From the NCBI RefSeq assembly GCF_900215625.1, contig NZ_OBEK01000002.1, forward strand, positions 230,222 through 294,221: DNA of 64,000 bases. The letters are read 5' to 3'. Source of the stretch: Terribacillus aidingensis. GTDB lineage: Bacteria; Bacillota; Bacilli; Bacillales; Amphibacillaceae. Of the stretch, positions 18,474 through 28,229 are shown piece after piece. The notes beneath the pieces are model-generated. The model was not told where the DNA came from, searched no databases, and worked only from the letters and a program-made list of their open reading frames with translations. A program made the translations under genes and the position numbers. Every line of letters starts with the position of its first letter. The first letter of the stretch is position 1.

Positions 18474-18832
18474 ATTATTCCACCGAAGAAATTCTTAAAC
18501 AAGCAGAAGCGTTGGCAGAGGACATGCGCGGGTTAGATGAAATTGCGCATTTCCATCAGCTCGAGGCAAAGCTGAACGAGAATAAAAAGGTGCAGACATA
18601 TATCAATCAAATTAAAATGAAACAAAAGCAGGCAGTCAACTTGCAAGCGTATGGCAAGCGGGAAGCGCAGCTGCAAATGGAGCAGGAAATCGATGAGCTG
18701 CAAGCAAAGATTGACAGCCTTCCAATTGTGCAAGACTTCAAGGAATCCCAAGTCATCACAAACCATATTCTGCAAAGCATCTCTCAAAACATCCAGCATA
18801 CCGTCTTTCAAGAGGAAGAGACGGAGAAATAA
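18470..18832 (+). CDS. ricA: RicA (YmcA), YlbF/YmcA-family regulator
   Basis: This 120-residue helical protein of the Com_YlbF family forms, with RicF and RicT, a complex that tunes RNase Y processing and affects competence, biofilm and sporulation. The pattern of heptad-like helices ([46 protein letters not shown]) is typical. It is shorter than B. subtilis YmcA (about 143 residues), with a truncated C-terminus lacking the extra cysteine region. It overlaps miaB (ATGA), so the two are co-translated. Confidence 0.88.
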   Translation: MNYSTEEILKQAEALAEDMRGLDEIAHFHQLEAKLNENKKVQTYINQIKMKQKQAVNLQAYGKREAQLQMEQEIDELQAKIDSLPIVQDFKESQVITNHILQSISQNIQHTVFQEEETEK

Positions 18833-18844
18833 GCTTTCCATGTG

Positions 18845-18895
18845 AAAAAAGATTCGTACTTGTTACCATGCAAAAGTGCGAATCTTTTCTTTTTG
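18845..18895 (+). terminator. Terminator after ricA
   Basis: A 14-bp stem with one G-U pair (AAAGATTCGTACTT with AAGTGCGAATCTTT) is followed by TTCTTTTTG. Confidence 0.82.
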
Positions 18896-18998
18896 TTCTC
18901 AAGCTTCCTTTCATAGAAACGTTAAGTTACTTTCAAGTAATGAATAACCTCTTTCTAGGCATCTGCATAGAATGGAGGAGCGTCCAGCTTTGGTAAAG

Positions 18999-19026
18999 GA
19001 ATATATTTTTCCTGACACCATAGGTG
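18999..19026 (+). promoter_or_regulatory. Possible sigma-E promoter of cotE
   Basis: GAATATA (18999-19005) and CATAGGTG (from 19019), 13 nt apart, resemble the sigma-E elements KMATATT and CATACAMT. cotE is a mother-cell gene, so the match is plausible but not exact. Confidence 0.35.
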
Positions 19027-19072
19027 AACACCCTGCATAACATGACTATGTAAAAAGAGGAGGTTTTCGTAC

Positions 19073-19642
19073 ATGGGTTTTCAAGATCAGTCCTACCGTG
19101 AGATCATCACGAAAGCAGTTATCGGCCGCGGCCGCAAGTTCAGCAAGAATATCGATCATATCAAGCCTGAGCACAAACCTTCCAGCATCCTTGGCTGCTG
19201 GGTCATCAACCACCTGTACAACGCAAAAAAGAAAGGCGATAAGGGTGTTGAAATTACAGGCAGTTATGATATCAACGTTTGGTATTCGCACAATGACAAT
19301 ACAAAGACAGAAGTAGTCACAGAGCGTGTACCTTACAAGGAACTAGTCAAATTGAGTGTAAAAGATGAAAATTGCATTGATGATGAATACGAAGTTTATG
19401 CAAAGGCAATACAGCAGCCAAACTGCTTGGAATGTAAAATTGTTCAGCATGGCCAAAAGATTTTCGTGGAAATCGAGAAAGAATTTCTTGTAGAAGTTAT
19501 CGGCGAAACGAAACTTTGCGTGAAAGTAGATCCAGATGGCTGTGTTGTAGAAGATGTAGAAGAAGAATGGGATTTCGAGCTTACGGATGACGATTTCAAA
19601 GATGTGGATCCAGACTTTTTGGATAAAAAGCACGATAATTAA
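19073..19642 (+). CDS. cotE: Outer spore coat morphogenetic protein CotE
   Basis: This 189-residue protein directs assembly of the outer coat around the forespore. The sequence shows the CotE hallmarks: [51 protein letters not shown], and a strongly acidic C-terminal tail rich in Asp/Glu. RBS AGAGGAGG, 10 nt before ATG. It is monocistronic: its own likely mother-cell promoter lies upstream and a terminator follows. Confidence 0.95.
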   Translation: MGFQDQSYREIITKAVIGRGRKFSKNIDHIKPEHKPSSILGCWVINHLYNAKKKGDKGVEITGSYDINVWYSHNDNTKTEVVTERVPYKELVKLSVKDENCIDDEYEVYAKAIQQPNCLECKIVQHGQKIFVEIEKEFLVEVIGETKLCVKVDPDGCVVEDVEEEWDFELTDDDFKDVDPDFLDKKHDN

Positions 19643-19668
19643 ACGAGAGCAGCAGCTCTCGTTTTTTG
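19641..19668 (+). terminator. Terminator after cotE
   Basis: AACGAGAG and CTCTCGTT around CAGCAG are followed by T6, starting at the stop codon. Confidence 0.88.
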
Positions 19669-19754
19669 TTTGCCAAGAAAGAGACCAGGCAGGAAAAGCG
19701 AAAAAGACCTGTGTTATAATGAACGTAATTGCAATGAAACAGAGGAGTAGGAAA

Positions 19755-22355
19755 ATGGCAGGTTATACACCAATGATGCAGCAATATTTACGAATAAAAG
19801 CCGATTATAAGGATGCGTTTCTTTTCTTTCGGCTTGGAGATTTTTACGAGATGTTCTTCGATGATGCCTTAAAGGCGACGAAAGAGCTCGAAATCACCCT
19901 TACGAGCAAAAATGCGGGCGTGGAAGAAAAGGTGCCAATGTGTGGCGTTCCTTACCATTCGGCTGATAATTATATAAGAATACTAGTTTCACGGGGATTT
20001 AAAGTGGCGATCTGTGAACAAGTAGAAGACCCGAAAACCGCTAAAGGAGTCGTGAAGCGTGAAGTAGTCCAGCTGATTACACCTGGTACAGTCATGGAGA
20101 ATGGTATGCTGGACGAAAAAGAAAATAATTACTTGGCGGCTGTAAACGAAAACGCTGACCATACTTATAGTCTTGTTTATCATGATCTTTCTACTGGGGA
20201 AAATCGTGCTGCACTGCTGGAGGGCGGTTTTGATACACTGCTCAGCGAGCTGTACAATCAGCCGGTACGGGAAATTGTCGTTTCCGAACAGCTTGATCAG
20301 CCGCTGCAGGACGAACTGAAGATGCGGCTTGGTGTAACGCTATCATACCAAGAGCCAGGCGTGTCTAACAGTCTGTCACAGGAGAAGCTGGCCGGCGGAG
20401 TTACTGATACAAGGTTGCTAGACTGCTTTTTCATGCTTTTACATTATGTAGAACGTACGCAAAAGCGCGGGTTGGATCATCTGAAGCCGCTTCAAGTAAT
20501 GGAACTGAAGTCTTACATGACACTGGATATGTATTCAAAGCGCAATCTGGAGCTTACCGAAACAATCTTGAAGAAGGGCAAGCACGGCAGTTTGCTTTGG
20601 GTGCTCGATGATACAGTTACGGCAATGGGTGCAAGAATGCTGAAAAAGTGGCTTGAACGACCGCTGTTACAAAAAGAAGCAATCACGCGGCGCCAAGATT
20701 TAGTACAAGCATTTTTGGATCACTTCTTCGAGCGGGATACCATTCGCCAGCTGCTGCAATCTGTTTACGACGTTGAAAGATTGTCCGGCCGTGTTGCATA
20801 TGGAAATGTAAACGCCCGTGATTTATTACAGCTGAAACGAACGCTGGCAAAACTGCCAGAACTGAAGCAAGTATTGTCGGATTTTGCAGAGGCTGAGGTC
20901 CAGCGAATGGGACAAGAGCTAGATCCGCTGCCAGCATTGCATGACTATTTGGAGAAAAGTCTGCATGAAGATGCACCAATTGGTGTGCGGGAAGGCGGGC
21001 TGTTAAAGGATGGTTTTCACGCGCAGCTTGATACGTATCGAGATGCATCCAGAAACGGCAAGCAATGGATTGCGGCACTAGAGCAGCAAGAGCGGATAGA
21101 AACAGGAATCAAGTCGCTGAAGGTCGGCTATAACAAAGTATTCGGTTACTATATTGAAGTAACTCGAGCAAATCTGCATTTGCTGCCGGAAGGAAAGTAC
21201 GAACGAAAACAGACACTCAGCAACGCTGAACGCTTTATCACACCCGAATTGAAAGAAAAAGAAGCGTTAATTTTGGAAGCGCAGGAAAAGAGTGTAGAGT
21301 TGGAGTATGAATTGTTCTTGGAGATCAGGGACCATGTGAAAACATATATTCCAGCACTGCAGCAGCTGGCAGATCAGATCAGCCAATTGGACGTGCTGCA
21401 AAGCTTTGCAGAAGTGAGTGAAAAGCAGCGCTATGCTCGGCCGACGTTTAACAGCAGCAGATCTGTATCAATTACGGAAGGCCGTCACCCGGTTATTGAA
21501 AAAGTGATGAAATCCGGTGAGTTTGTTCCGAATGATGTGCAAATGGATCAAGGATCGGATATCCTGCTGATTACGGGACCGAATATGAGCGGTAAAAGCA
21601 CCTATATGCGGCAAGTTGCTTTGACGAGCATTATGGCGCAAATAGGCTGTTTCGTGCCAAGTGAAGCGGCAGATCTGCCATTATTTGATCAAATCTTTAC
21701 TCGAATCGGTGCAGCGGACGATCTCGTTTCCGGCCAAAGTACATTCATGGTCGAGATGCTGGAATCGAGGCATGCTTTGGAGCACGCGACGGACAGAAGC
21801 TTAATCTTGCTCGATGAAATTGGCCGCGGAACAAGCACCTATGACGGGATGGCGTTAGCCCAGTCAATAATTGAATATGTGCATGACAACATTCATGCTA
21901 AAACTTTATTCTCCACGCACTATCATGAGCTCACAACGCTAGATGAAAATTTGGAAAAACTCCGCAATGTGCACGTGCGAGCAGAGGAGCATGAAGGCAA
22001 TGTTGTCTTTCTTCACCAAATTCGTGAAGGAGCGGCAGATGAGAGCTACGGGATTCACGTAGCAAAACTTGCCAAGCTGCCAGACAGCCTGATTGAGCGG
22101 GCGTCTGCTATCCTGCAAGAGCTGGAAGGACAAGGACAGAAGCTGGAAGCCTCTGCTCCTAAAGCAGTACAGGAAGACATGCAGCTGTCTTTCTTCGCCG
22201 AACCAGAACCGAAAAAAGAAGAAACTGTAAAACGATCTGACAAGCGAGCAGAGCAGGTACTTACGGAGCTTTCTTCCATTAACTTAATGGAGCAAACACC
22301 GATGGAAGCAATGAATTTATTATATAAACTACAGCAAATGGCAGCAAAGAAGTAA
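19755..22355 (+). CDS. mutS: DNA mismatch repair ATPase MutS
   Basis: The protein has 866 residues from ATG 19755 (GAGGAGTAGG as RBS). The in-frame extension back to 19587 runs through cotE and is rejected. The mismatch-binding Phe-x-Glu is in GDFYEMFF (residues about 33-40). The C-terminal ABC ATPase has Walker A GPNMSGKST, STFMVEM, Walker B LILLDEIGRGTSTYDG and STHYHEL. The extreme C-terminus carries a beta-clamp/dimer region. It recognises mispairs and recruits MutL, encoded 12 nt downstream in the same operon. Confidence 0.97.
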   Translation: MAGYTPMMQQYLRIKADYKDAFLFFRLGDFYEMFFDDALKATKELEITLTSKNAGVEEKVPMCGVPYHSADNYIRILVSRGFKVAICEQVEDPKTAKGVVKREVVQLITPGTVMENGMLDEKENNYLAAVNENADHTYSLVYHDLSTGENRAALLEGGFDTLLSELYNQPVREIVVSEQLDQPLQDELKMRLGVTLSYQEPGVSNSLSQEKLAGGVTDTRLLDCFFMLLHYVERTQKRGLDHLKPLQVMELKSYMTLDMYSKRNLELTETILKKGKHGSLLWVLDDTVTAMGARMLKKWLERPLLQKEAITRRQDLVQAFLDHFFERDTIRQLLQSVYDVERLSGRVAYGNVNARDLLQLKRTLAKLPELKQVLSDFAEAEVQRMGQELDPLPALHDYLEKSLHEDAPIGVREGGLLKDGFHAQLDTYRDASRNGKQWIAALEQQERIETGIKSLKVGYNKVFGYYIEVTRANLHLLPEGKYERKQTLSNAERFITPELKEKEALILEAQEKSVELEYELFLEIRDHVKTYIPALQQLADQISQLDVLQSFAEVSEKQRYARPTFNSSRSVSITEGRHPVIEKVMKSGEFVPNDVQMDQGSDILLITGPNMSGKSTYMRQVALTSIMAQIGCFVPSEAADLPLFDQIFTRIGAADDLVSGQSTFMVEMLESRHALEHATDRSLILLDEIGRGTSTYDGMALAQSIIEYVHDNIHAKTLFSTHYHELTTLDENLEKLRNVHVRAEEHEGNVVFLHQIREGAADESYGIHVAKLAKLPDSLIERASAILQELEGQGQKLEASAPKAVQEDMQLSFFAEPEPKKEETVKRSDKRAEQVLTELSSINLMEQTPMEAMNLLYKLQQMAAKK

Positions 22356-22367
22356 GGAGGTTCCCAT

Positions 22368-24206
22368 ATGGCGATTCAATTGATGCCGGATGTTTTAGCA
22401 AATAAGATTGCAGCTGGGGAAGTAGTTGAGCGGCCGGCTTCTGTCGTCAAGGAACTAGTAGAAAACAGTATTGATGCAGGAAGTACGGTAATCAAGGTAG
22501 CTATTAAAGAAGCTGGTCTGACCGAAATTTGTATTGTTGACAATGGTGCAGGCATGGAAGCGGATGACGTGGAACGAGCTTTCTTCCGTCATGCAACAAG
22601 TAAAATCCGAAATGAAAATGATTTATTTCATGTACGTACACTAGGATTTCGCGGTGAGGCCCTCGCCAGTATTGCAGCGGTAAGTCAGTTGGAGATAAAG
22701 ACGAGTACTGGAGAAGATGCGGGCGTAAAGCTTGCTTTAGAAGGCGGAATTATAAAAGAACGAGGCAAATGCGATGCGCGTAAAGGGACGGAAATTACCG
22801 TTCGTCACTTGTTTTTTAATACACCTGCGCGTTTAAAATATATGAAAACCATTCATACCGAGCTTGGTCATGTATCAGAAGTAATTAATCGGATGGCATT
22901 AGCTCACCCGGAAATCCGCTTTGAACTGACGCATAATGACAAGCCGCTGTTTCAGTCGACTGGCCGCGGTGATATGCTGCAAATTGTCGCCCAGATTTAC
23001 GGCAACTCGGTCGCAAAGAAAATGGTGAACGCTTCTCATGAAACATTGGATTATCAGTTAGAGGTGTTAGCAGCAAAACCAGAAATCAACCGGGCGTCCC
23101 GGCAGTATGTATCATTTATCGTTAATGGCAGATATATTCGTAATCCTATTTTAGCTAAAGCTGTGATGCAGGCGTATCATACGCTGCTGCCAATTGGAAG
23201 ATTTCCGCTTGCGGTGATTTCTATTAAAATGGATCCAATTCTTGTTGATGTCAATGTACATCCCGCTAAACTGGAGGTACGTTTCAGCAAGGAGAAGGAA
23301 TTATTTGATGCTGTAGAACAGCTTGTTAGTAAAGCATTACGGCAGCAGCGCCTTATCCCCGAAGCAGCGGCACCAAAACCAAAAAAGGTGCAGGAGAAAA
23401 GTGAACAGCAAAGCTTCACTTTTTTTGAGACGAAACCAACGAGAGAACCGCAGCCTGAAAAATGGTTTTTCGATGAAGTAAAAGAGACAGCGCCGCCTAT
23501 TATGGAAGCACAACCATCACAACAGCAGGACGATACCTCTTCAGAACCAGCGTACATGCCAGAAACAGTTGCTGAAGACAGAATAATAGAAGAGACGGTT
23601 GAGCCGGAGCTAGAGCCAGCATATGCGGTGCCGGTGATGTATCCGATTGGACAGCATCACGGCACGTACATCTTGGCAGAAAATGAAGAAGGACTGTTTC
23701 TAGTCGATCAGCATGCTGCGCAGGAACGGATTAAATATGAGTATTTTAGAGATAAAATTGGCGATGTAGAAAAAGAGCTGCAGGAACTGCTTATTCCGCT
23801 TACGTTTGATTTCACCAAACAAGAAGCACTAATCGTCGAACAATATCAAACAGAATTAGAAGCTGTTGGACTTTTCTTTGAATCTTTCGGCGGCAGTACG
23901 TACATTGTGCGTTCTCATCCGCAATGGTTCCCGCAAGGTTTTGAGGAAGAAGTTATCCGCGAAATCGTCGAGCAGGTCATGCAGGAAAGTAAAGTTGATA
24001 TTCATAAATTGCGAGAAGAAGCGGCCATTATGATGTCCTGCAAGCGATCTATCAAAGCGAACCATCATCTGAACTATGATGATATGTTTCATTTGCTGGA
24101 AGAGCTTCGTACATCACAAGATCCGTTTACTTGCCCGCATGGCAGGCCGATTATTATCCGTTTCACTTCTTATGAACTGGAGAAGCTGTTTAAGCGAGTT
24201 CAATAA
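22368..24206 (+). CDS. mutL: DNA mismatch repair endonuclease MutL
   Basis: This 612-residue protein has an N-terminal GHKL ATPase ([44 protein letters not shown]). A variable Pro/Glu-rich linker spans about residues 335-420. The C-terminal domain has the nicking-endonuclease motif [12 protein letters not shown] and the zinc-site elements SCKRSIKA and CPHGRPI. It is therefore the nicking type found in bacteria without MutH. RBS AAGGAGG, 6 nt before ATG, in one operon with mutS. Confidence 0.97.
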   Translation: MAIQLMPDVLANKIAAGEVVERPASVVKELVENSIDAGSTVIKVAIKEAGLTEICIVDNGAGMEADDVERAFFRHATSKIRNENDLFHVRTLGFRGEALASIAAVSQLEIKTSTGEDAGVKLALEGGIIKERGKCDARKGTEITVRHLFFNTPARLKYMKTIHTELGHVSEVINRMALAHPEIRFELTHNDKPLFQSTGRGDMLQIVAQIYGNSVAKKMVNASHETLDYQLEVLAAKPEINRASRQYVSFIVNGRYIRNPILAKAVMQAYHTLLPIGRFPLAVISIKMDPILVDVNVHPAKLEVRFSKEKELFDAVEQLVSKALRQQRLIPEAAAPKPKKVQEKSEQQSFTFFETKPTREPQPEKWFFDEVKETAPPIMEAQPSQQQDDTSSEPAYMPETVAEDRIIEETVEPELEPAYAVPVMYPIGQHHGTYILAENEEGLFLVDQHAAQERIKYEYFRDKIGDVEKELQELLIPLTFDFTKQEALIVEQYQTELEAVGLFFESFGGSTYIVRSHPQWFPQGFEEEVIREIVEQVMQESKVDIHKLREEAAIMMSCKRSIKANHHLNYDDMFHLLEELRTSQDPFTCPHGRPIIIRFTSYELEKLFKRVQ

Positions 24207-24480
24207 ATCTTGGATGAATTGGGAGATTCATTTAAAATTTAAATAACTACTACTAGGTTAAGATGCTCTGATTGCAGATGCGGCAGAATACGCCGCTATT
24301 AGACGTAAAAATACACGGAGACTACTCAGATTGAAGAGATAGTATTTTGCGATCGATGCCTTGTAACACTTGCTGCTGTCTCGTTTCTTATATCCAGCGA
24401 TAAGAAGGCTTACCAGCACGCAAAGATGTGCAGCTTACCCCTAAAACAGGGTCCAGCAGCGTATATCTAATGCACGAAAA
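24207..24480 (+). other. Gene-free segment between mutL and its terminator
   Basis: I find no credible coding frame. The stretch contains several short complementary pairs (for example CGGC/GCCG near 24285 and GCACG/TGTGC near 24417) and then runs into the hairpin at 24481. It may be a long 3' untranslated region or a small RNA. No known family is recognised. Confidence 0.3.
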
Positions 24481-24523
24481 AACCAAACAATGGCTGTTAA
24501 TTCGGCATTGTTTGGTTTTTTTA
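24481..24523 (+). terminator. Strong terminator 275 nt after mutL
   Basis: A perfect 12-bp stem (AACCAAACAATG at 24481-24492 with 24506-24517) is followed by a T-rich run. Confidence 0.88.
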
Positions 24524-24644
24524 TAGCTAAAATATGCGTAATCGAGCCTCTATTTTGCTTGTCTAGGTATCAACCGCTTCGCCTGCGGTGGTTTACGATT
24601 ATACTATCTTGTAACTAAGAAATGACAGGAAAGGAGTAGGTGCT

Positions 24645-25268
24645 ATGGCTTTATTTATCAAACCGTCTGCAGGCAGATTGACAAATGGCTTCCGAGGTGC
24701 AAGTTCTTCTCATAACGGCGTTGACTGGGCGCAATCTGGAACAGTGCGTGTAGCGGCTGCAGCGGCCGGAACGGTTACCCGATCGTATGTATCTTCTTCT
24801 TATGGAGAAGTTATTTTTATCGTGCACCAGCTAGGCGGCCAGACGTTTGAAACGGTATACGCGCATTTGCGTTCCGGTTCCAGGCAGGTTGGCGCAGGCG
24901 ATACGGTCAGACAAGGGCAATTCATTGGCTATATGGGAAGCACAGGAGATTCGACTGGTCAGCATTTGCATTTTGAATTGCATCGGGGCAGATGGAATGC
25001 AAATAAAACCAATGCGGTTAACCCGCTCGACTATATTGGCGCAAGTTCCAGCACTCCGCAGAATTCCGCTGGCGCAGCTTATCCAGGAAGCTATATTCGG
25101 ACTGGGTCGCGCGGAGAAAACGTACGGAAAATCCAGCGCGCTGTCGGAGTGACAGTCGATGGTATTTTTGGTCCGAACACACGACAGGCAGTTATCAATT
25201 TCCAGCGCAATAATGGACTCGGTGTCGATGGCATCGTTGGTCCGGAAACTTGGAATAAATTGTTCTGA
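24645..25268 (+). CDS. M23 peptidase with C-terminal peptidoglycan-binding domain, no signal peptide
   Basis: The protein has 207 residues. The N-terminal two thirds is a LytM/M23 zinc endopeptidase with HNGVDW (H and D ligands) and HLHFE (catalytic and ligand His), preceded by a short glycine-rich beta segment. After a Ser/Ala linker (residues 129-145) a PG_binding_1 repeat follows (GSRGENVRKIQRAVGVTVDGIFGPNTRQAV). It should cleave peptide cross-bridges in peptidoglycan. The start (RBS AAAGGAG) leaves no room for a signal peptide, so it is either released by lysis, as with phage or mother-cell lysins, or exported otherwise. A role in mother-cell lysis is possible but unproven. Confidence 0.8.
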   Translation: MALFIKPSAGRLTNGFRGASSSHNGVDWAQSGTVRVAAAAAGTVTRSYVSSSYGEVIFIVHQLGGQTFETVYAHLRSGSRQVGAGDTVRQGQFIGYMGSTGDSTGQHLHFELHRGRWNANKTNAVNPLDYIGASSSTPQNSAGAAYPGSYIRTGSRGENVRKIQRAVGVTVDGIFGPNTRQAVINFQRNNGLGVDGIVGPETWNKLF

Positions 25269-25304
25269 ATTTGGGCATGCTGACAGCCAGAGGGGGCGTT
25301 AGCT

Positions 25305-25763
25305 ATGCAAACAAATCAGCATCTTATTGACTTTTTAAACCAGCAAATTGCTAATACAAGTGTCCTGCACGTGAAACTTCAGCGTTATCATTGGTATGCA
25401 AAAGGTCCTTACGGATACGTTATTGAACAATATACAAAGGACTTGCACGAGCAGCTGGATGACATAAAGAAGTGCTTAGGCGTACGGGTACTTGCCATCG
25501 GCGGCAGACCAATTGCAGTAATGAGCAAATTTCTGCAAGAAGCAACCATTAAGGAAGCAGAAGCAGATGATGAGGATTATGAGGTAGTAAAAACACTGCG
25601 TCATGACTACAGTCAGCTGGCACAGGAAATCAAGATTACCGGCATACCGATTGCTAGAAGGCAGGAAGATGAAGCGACAGCGGGTTTGCTCGTTGATATT
25701 CTTGGCAAGCTGGAATACGAAGCCATTCGTTTGACGAAATATCTCATCGATGCCGATCGATAA
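25305..25763 (+). CDS. Dps-family ferritin-like protein
   Basis: This 152-residue four-helix protein of the Dps/miniferritin family carries the intersubunit ferroxidase motif. KLQRYHWYAKGPYGYVIEQY gives the His and Trp, and LHEQLDDI the acidic ligand. The characteristic VRVLAIGGRPIAVMSKFLQEA follows. Such proteins oxidise and store iron, and some bind and protect DNA. RBS GGGGGCG, 9 nt before ATG. It is probably its own unit, ending in a terminator that overlaps the stop. Confidence 0.85.
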   Translation: MQTNQHLIDFLNQQIANTSVLHVKLQRYHWYAKGPYGYVIEQYTKDLHEQLDDIKKCLGVRVLAIGGRPIAVMSKFLQEATIKEAEADDEDYEVVKTLRHDYSQLAQEIKITGIPIARRQEDEATAGLLVDILGKLEYEAIRLTKYLIDADR

Positions 25764-25790
25764 GCTGTGCTGCATGCACGGCTTTTCGTT
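25762..25790 (+). terminator. Terminator after the dps-like gene
   Basis: A 9-bp stem with one G-U pair (AAGCTGTGC with GCACGGCTT) is followed by TTCGTTT. Confidence 0.7.
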
Positions 25791-25848
25791 TATCTTTCTC
25801 TGTCTCGTTATGCTAAACTAATGGCATGATGGCAAGAAGGAGACTAAC

Positions 25849-26784
25849 ATGAAAAAGCAAAAAGTTATTGTGGTTGTCGGACCTACTGGCGTCGGCAAGA
25901 CACAGCTGAGTGTTGAAATCGCGAAGAAGTTTAATGGCGAGGTTATCAGCGGGGACTCCATGCAAATATATAAAGGTATGGACATCGGTACAGCGAAAGT
26001 CACGAAAGAAGAGCAGCAAGGTATACGGCATCATTTAATTGATATCCGCGAACCGGAAGAAAGCTATTCGGCTGCTGATTTCCAAAAAGATGTACAAACT
26101 TGTATTGCAGCAATACATAGCCGAGGAAAAATTCCAATCATTGCTGGCGGGACTGGATTATACATACAAGCTGCACTGTACAGCTATGACTTTTCTGAAG
26201 CTAAACGTGATGATAGCTACCAGCAGCAGCTGGAACTAGAAGCACAGACCCATGGAGCAGAGCATTTGCATGCGCAGCTGCAGGCGGTAGATCCGATTCA
26301 GGCAGAACGCATCCATCCGAACAATGTACGTCGTGTTATCCGTGCGCTGGAGATTTACCATCGTACTGGGAAAAGAATGAGTGATCATGAGGAAACCGCC
26401 TTAGATTCCCGTTATGATGCGACAATCATCGGTTTGGAAATGGATCGTGAACTCTTATACGAACAAATTAATCTCCGTGTGGATCGTATGCTATCAGACG
26501 GATTATTAGACGAAGTCCGCACATTTTTCGATGCTGGGTTGCGTGATACACAATCCATGCGTGCAATCGGCTATAAGGAGTTTATCCCTTATTTGGAAGG
26601 GAAAATGGACTGGGAGGATACAGTGACGCAGCTGAAGCAAAACAGCCGTCGCTATGCCAAACGGCAATATACATGGTTCCGCAACAAAATGGATGTGAAC
26701 TGGTATACCATCACACCAGCGGAAAAAGCAGAAAAGTTTACAATTATTTTAGAAGAACTTGCAGGAATGCTGACAGAAAGGTAG
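25849..26784 (+). CDS. miaA: tRNA dimethylallyltransferase
   Basis: This 311-residue enzyme transfers dimethylallyl to A37 of tRNAs reading U-starting codons. The product is the substrate of MiaB, encoded at 16.9 kb. P-loop GPTGVGKTQ (residues 10-18), SGDSMQIYKGMDIGTAK, AGGTGLYIQA and RRYAKRQYTWFRN are all present. The RBS is AGAAGGAG. It is followed 35 nt later by hfq, the same order as in B. subtilis, and the two are probably co-transcribed. Confidence 0.96.
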   Translation: MKKQKVIVVVGPTGVGKTQLSVEIAKKFNGEVISGDSMQIYKGMDIGTAKVTKEEQQGIRHHLIDIREPEESYSAADFQKDVQTCIAAIHSRGKIPIIAGGTGLYIQAALYSYDFSEAKRDDSYQQQLELEAQTHGAEHLHAQLQAVDPIQAERIHPNNVRRVIRALEIYHRTGKRMSDHEETALDSRYDATIIGLEMDRELLYEQINLRVDRMLSDGLLDEVRTFFDAGLRDTQSMRAIGYKEFIPYLEGKMDWEDTVTQLKQNSRRYAKRQYTWFRNKMDVNWYTITPAEKAEKFTIILEELAGMLTER

Positions 26785-26819
26785 AAATAGGAACCGTATA
26801 GAAATTAGGAGGGGAATAG

Positions 26820-27053
26820 ATGTCACAATCTGTAAATATTCAAGATCAATATTTGAACCAGCTGCGCAAAGAGCGTATGCAAGTAACTATCTTTCTTACA
26901 AATGGATTCCAAATCCGCGGAACGGTAAAGGCTTTTGACAATTTCACCGTACTGTTCGAAACGGAAGGAAGACAGCAATTAATCTTTAAACATGCGATTT
27001 CCACATTCTCGCCAGCAAAGAATGTATCGCTGGATTATAAAGAACAAAGCTAA
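26820..27053 (+). CDS. hfq: RNA chaperone Hfq
   Basis: This 77-residue Sm-like protein has the Sm1 motif ([19 protein letters not shown]) and the Sm2 motif (IFKHAISTF, with the KHA triad typical of Bacilli). It assembles as a hexameric ring that binds A/U-rich RNA. RBS AGGAGGGG, 6 nt before ATG. A strong terminator lies right after the stop. Confidence 0.96.
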   Translation: MSQSVNIQDQYLNQLRKERMQVTIFLTNGFQIRGTVKAFDNFTVLFETEGRQQLIFKHAISTFSPAKNVSLDYKEQS

Positions 27054-27058
27054 ACAAG

Positions 27059-27090
27059 AACGGGTGCCACTGGCACCCGTTTTGTTTTGT
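27059..27090 (+). terminator. Terminator after hfq
   Basis: A perfect 10-bp GC-rich stem (AACGGGTGCC with its complement) around ACT is followed by TTTTGTTTTG. Confidence 0.9.
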
Positions 27091-27194
27091 GGTGGTAAAG
27101 CGCCTCCTTGCTGAATAAAGTAGAGAAAGGCCGTTGGGCATTTGTCACGCTATGTCTGTCTTGAGCGTAAACTACTGCAATGAGGGGTGATCAT

Positions 27195-28115
27195 GTGGAA
27201 GCTCAAGTTACGAATACGAAGGGTAAGATCAATATCGTCCTTAAGAACCGTCAACAGGAGATGGAGCAGCTGCAGCATGCAACCATCAAGCGCGATATCG
27301 ATCCATTCCGTCATATTGATCAGGAATTTGCCGCATTCATCGGATTGGAAAAGCTTAAAAAAACAATTAAAGAAATTTACGCCAATGTCCATATTAACCA
27401 AAAAAGAGAAGCGGCAGGATTAAAACAGGAAAAACAAGTACTGCACATGTTATTTGAAGGAAATCCAGGTACTGGGAAAACAACGGTCGCCCGCAAGCTC
27501 GCAGCTGTTTTCCACGAAATGAATGTTCTTGATAAAGGACATTTCATCGAAGCAGAACGCGCCGATCTGGTCGGAGAATATATTGGCCATACAGCCCAGA
27601 AAACGAGGGCGCTTGTACAGCGAGCCATGGGCGGGATCTTATTTATAGATGAAGCATATTCGCTGGCCCGAGGCGGAGAAAAGGACTTTGGCAAGGAAGC
27701 GATTGATACACTAGTCAAACATATGGAAGATGCCTCTAACAGGTTTATCCTTATCCTTGCTGGCTACCCAAGAGAAATGGCAAATTTTATGAGTTTAAAT
27801 CCGGGTCTGCGCTCACGCTTCCCGATTCAGCTTCAATTTCCTGACTACAAATCCGAACAGCTGATGGATATTGCCAAGGGTATGCTTGCCGAGAAAGAAT
27901 ATCAGCTCACGAAAGAAGCAGAGTGGAAACTGAAAGAAATTATCGTGCAGCAAAAGTCAAAGCGAACGCCCGATTTTTCTAATGCTCGATTTGTCCGTAA
28001 CATACTTGAGAAAGCGATTCGCATGCAGGCAGTACGCCTCGTGCGTCATGATCACCATCTGTCGACCGAGGAACTAATGAAAGTGACTGTTGCTGATTTG
28101 AATGCAGAAGAATAA
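27195..28115 (+). CDS. spoVK: Stage V sporulation protein K, AAA+ ATPase
   Basis: This is a CbxX/CfqX-type AAA+ ATPase of 306 residues with Walker A FEGNPGTGKTTVA, Walker B GGILFIDEAYSL and the arginine-finger segment GLRSRFP. SpoVK is needed for late spore maturation. I prefer the GTG at 27195 because GAGGGG sits 6 nt before it. The in-frame ATG at 27180 precedes that RBS. In B. subtilis nrd genes lie between hfq and spoVK; here only about 140 nt separate them. Confidence 0.9.
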   Translation: MEAQVTNTKGKINIVLKNRQQEMEQLQHATIKRDIDPFRHIDQEFAAFIGLEKLKKTIKEIYANVHINQKREAAGLKQEKQVLHMLFEGNPGTGKTTVARKLAAVFHEMNVLDKGHFIEAERADLVGEYIGHTAQKTRALVQRAMGGILFIDEAYSLARGGEKDFGKEAIDTLVKHMEDASNRFILILAGYPREMANFMSLNPGLRSRFPIQLQFPDYKSEQLMDIAKGMLAEKEYQLTKEAEWKLKEIIVQQKSKRTPDFSNARFVRNILEKAIRMQAVRLVRHDHHLSTEELMKVTVADLNAEE

Positions 28116-28124
28116 TAACCTTTA

Positions 28125-28163
28125 AAAAAAGCTTTAGCTGATTACAGCTAGAGCTTTTTTTAT
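28125..28163 (+). terminator. Terminator after spoVK
   Basis: A stem of about 16 bp with a mismatch (AAAAAAGCTTTAGCTG with CAGCTAGAGCTTTTTT) and a T7 run. Confidence 0.87.
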
Positions 28164-28229
28164 TTACAGAATATCGCCTTGAATAGGCTGGATATGATAG
28201 GGCACGATACGTAGCAAGGAGTGCGGATA

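Noticed and set aside
19587..19754. N-terminal extension of MutS
   Set aside because: It overlaps the end of cotE and its terminator; MAGYTPMMQQY with its own RBS is the normal MutS start.
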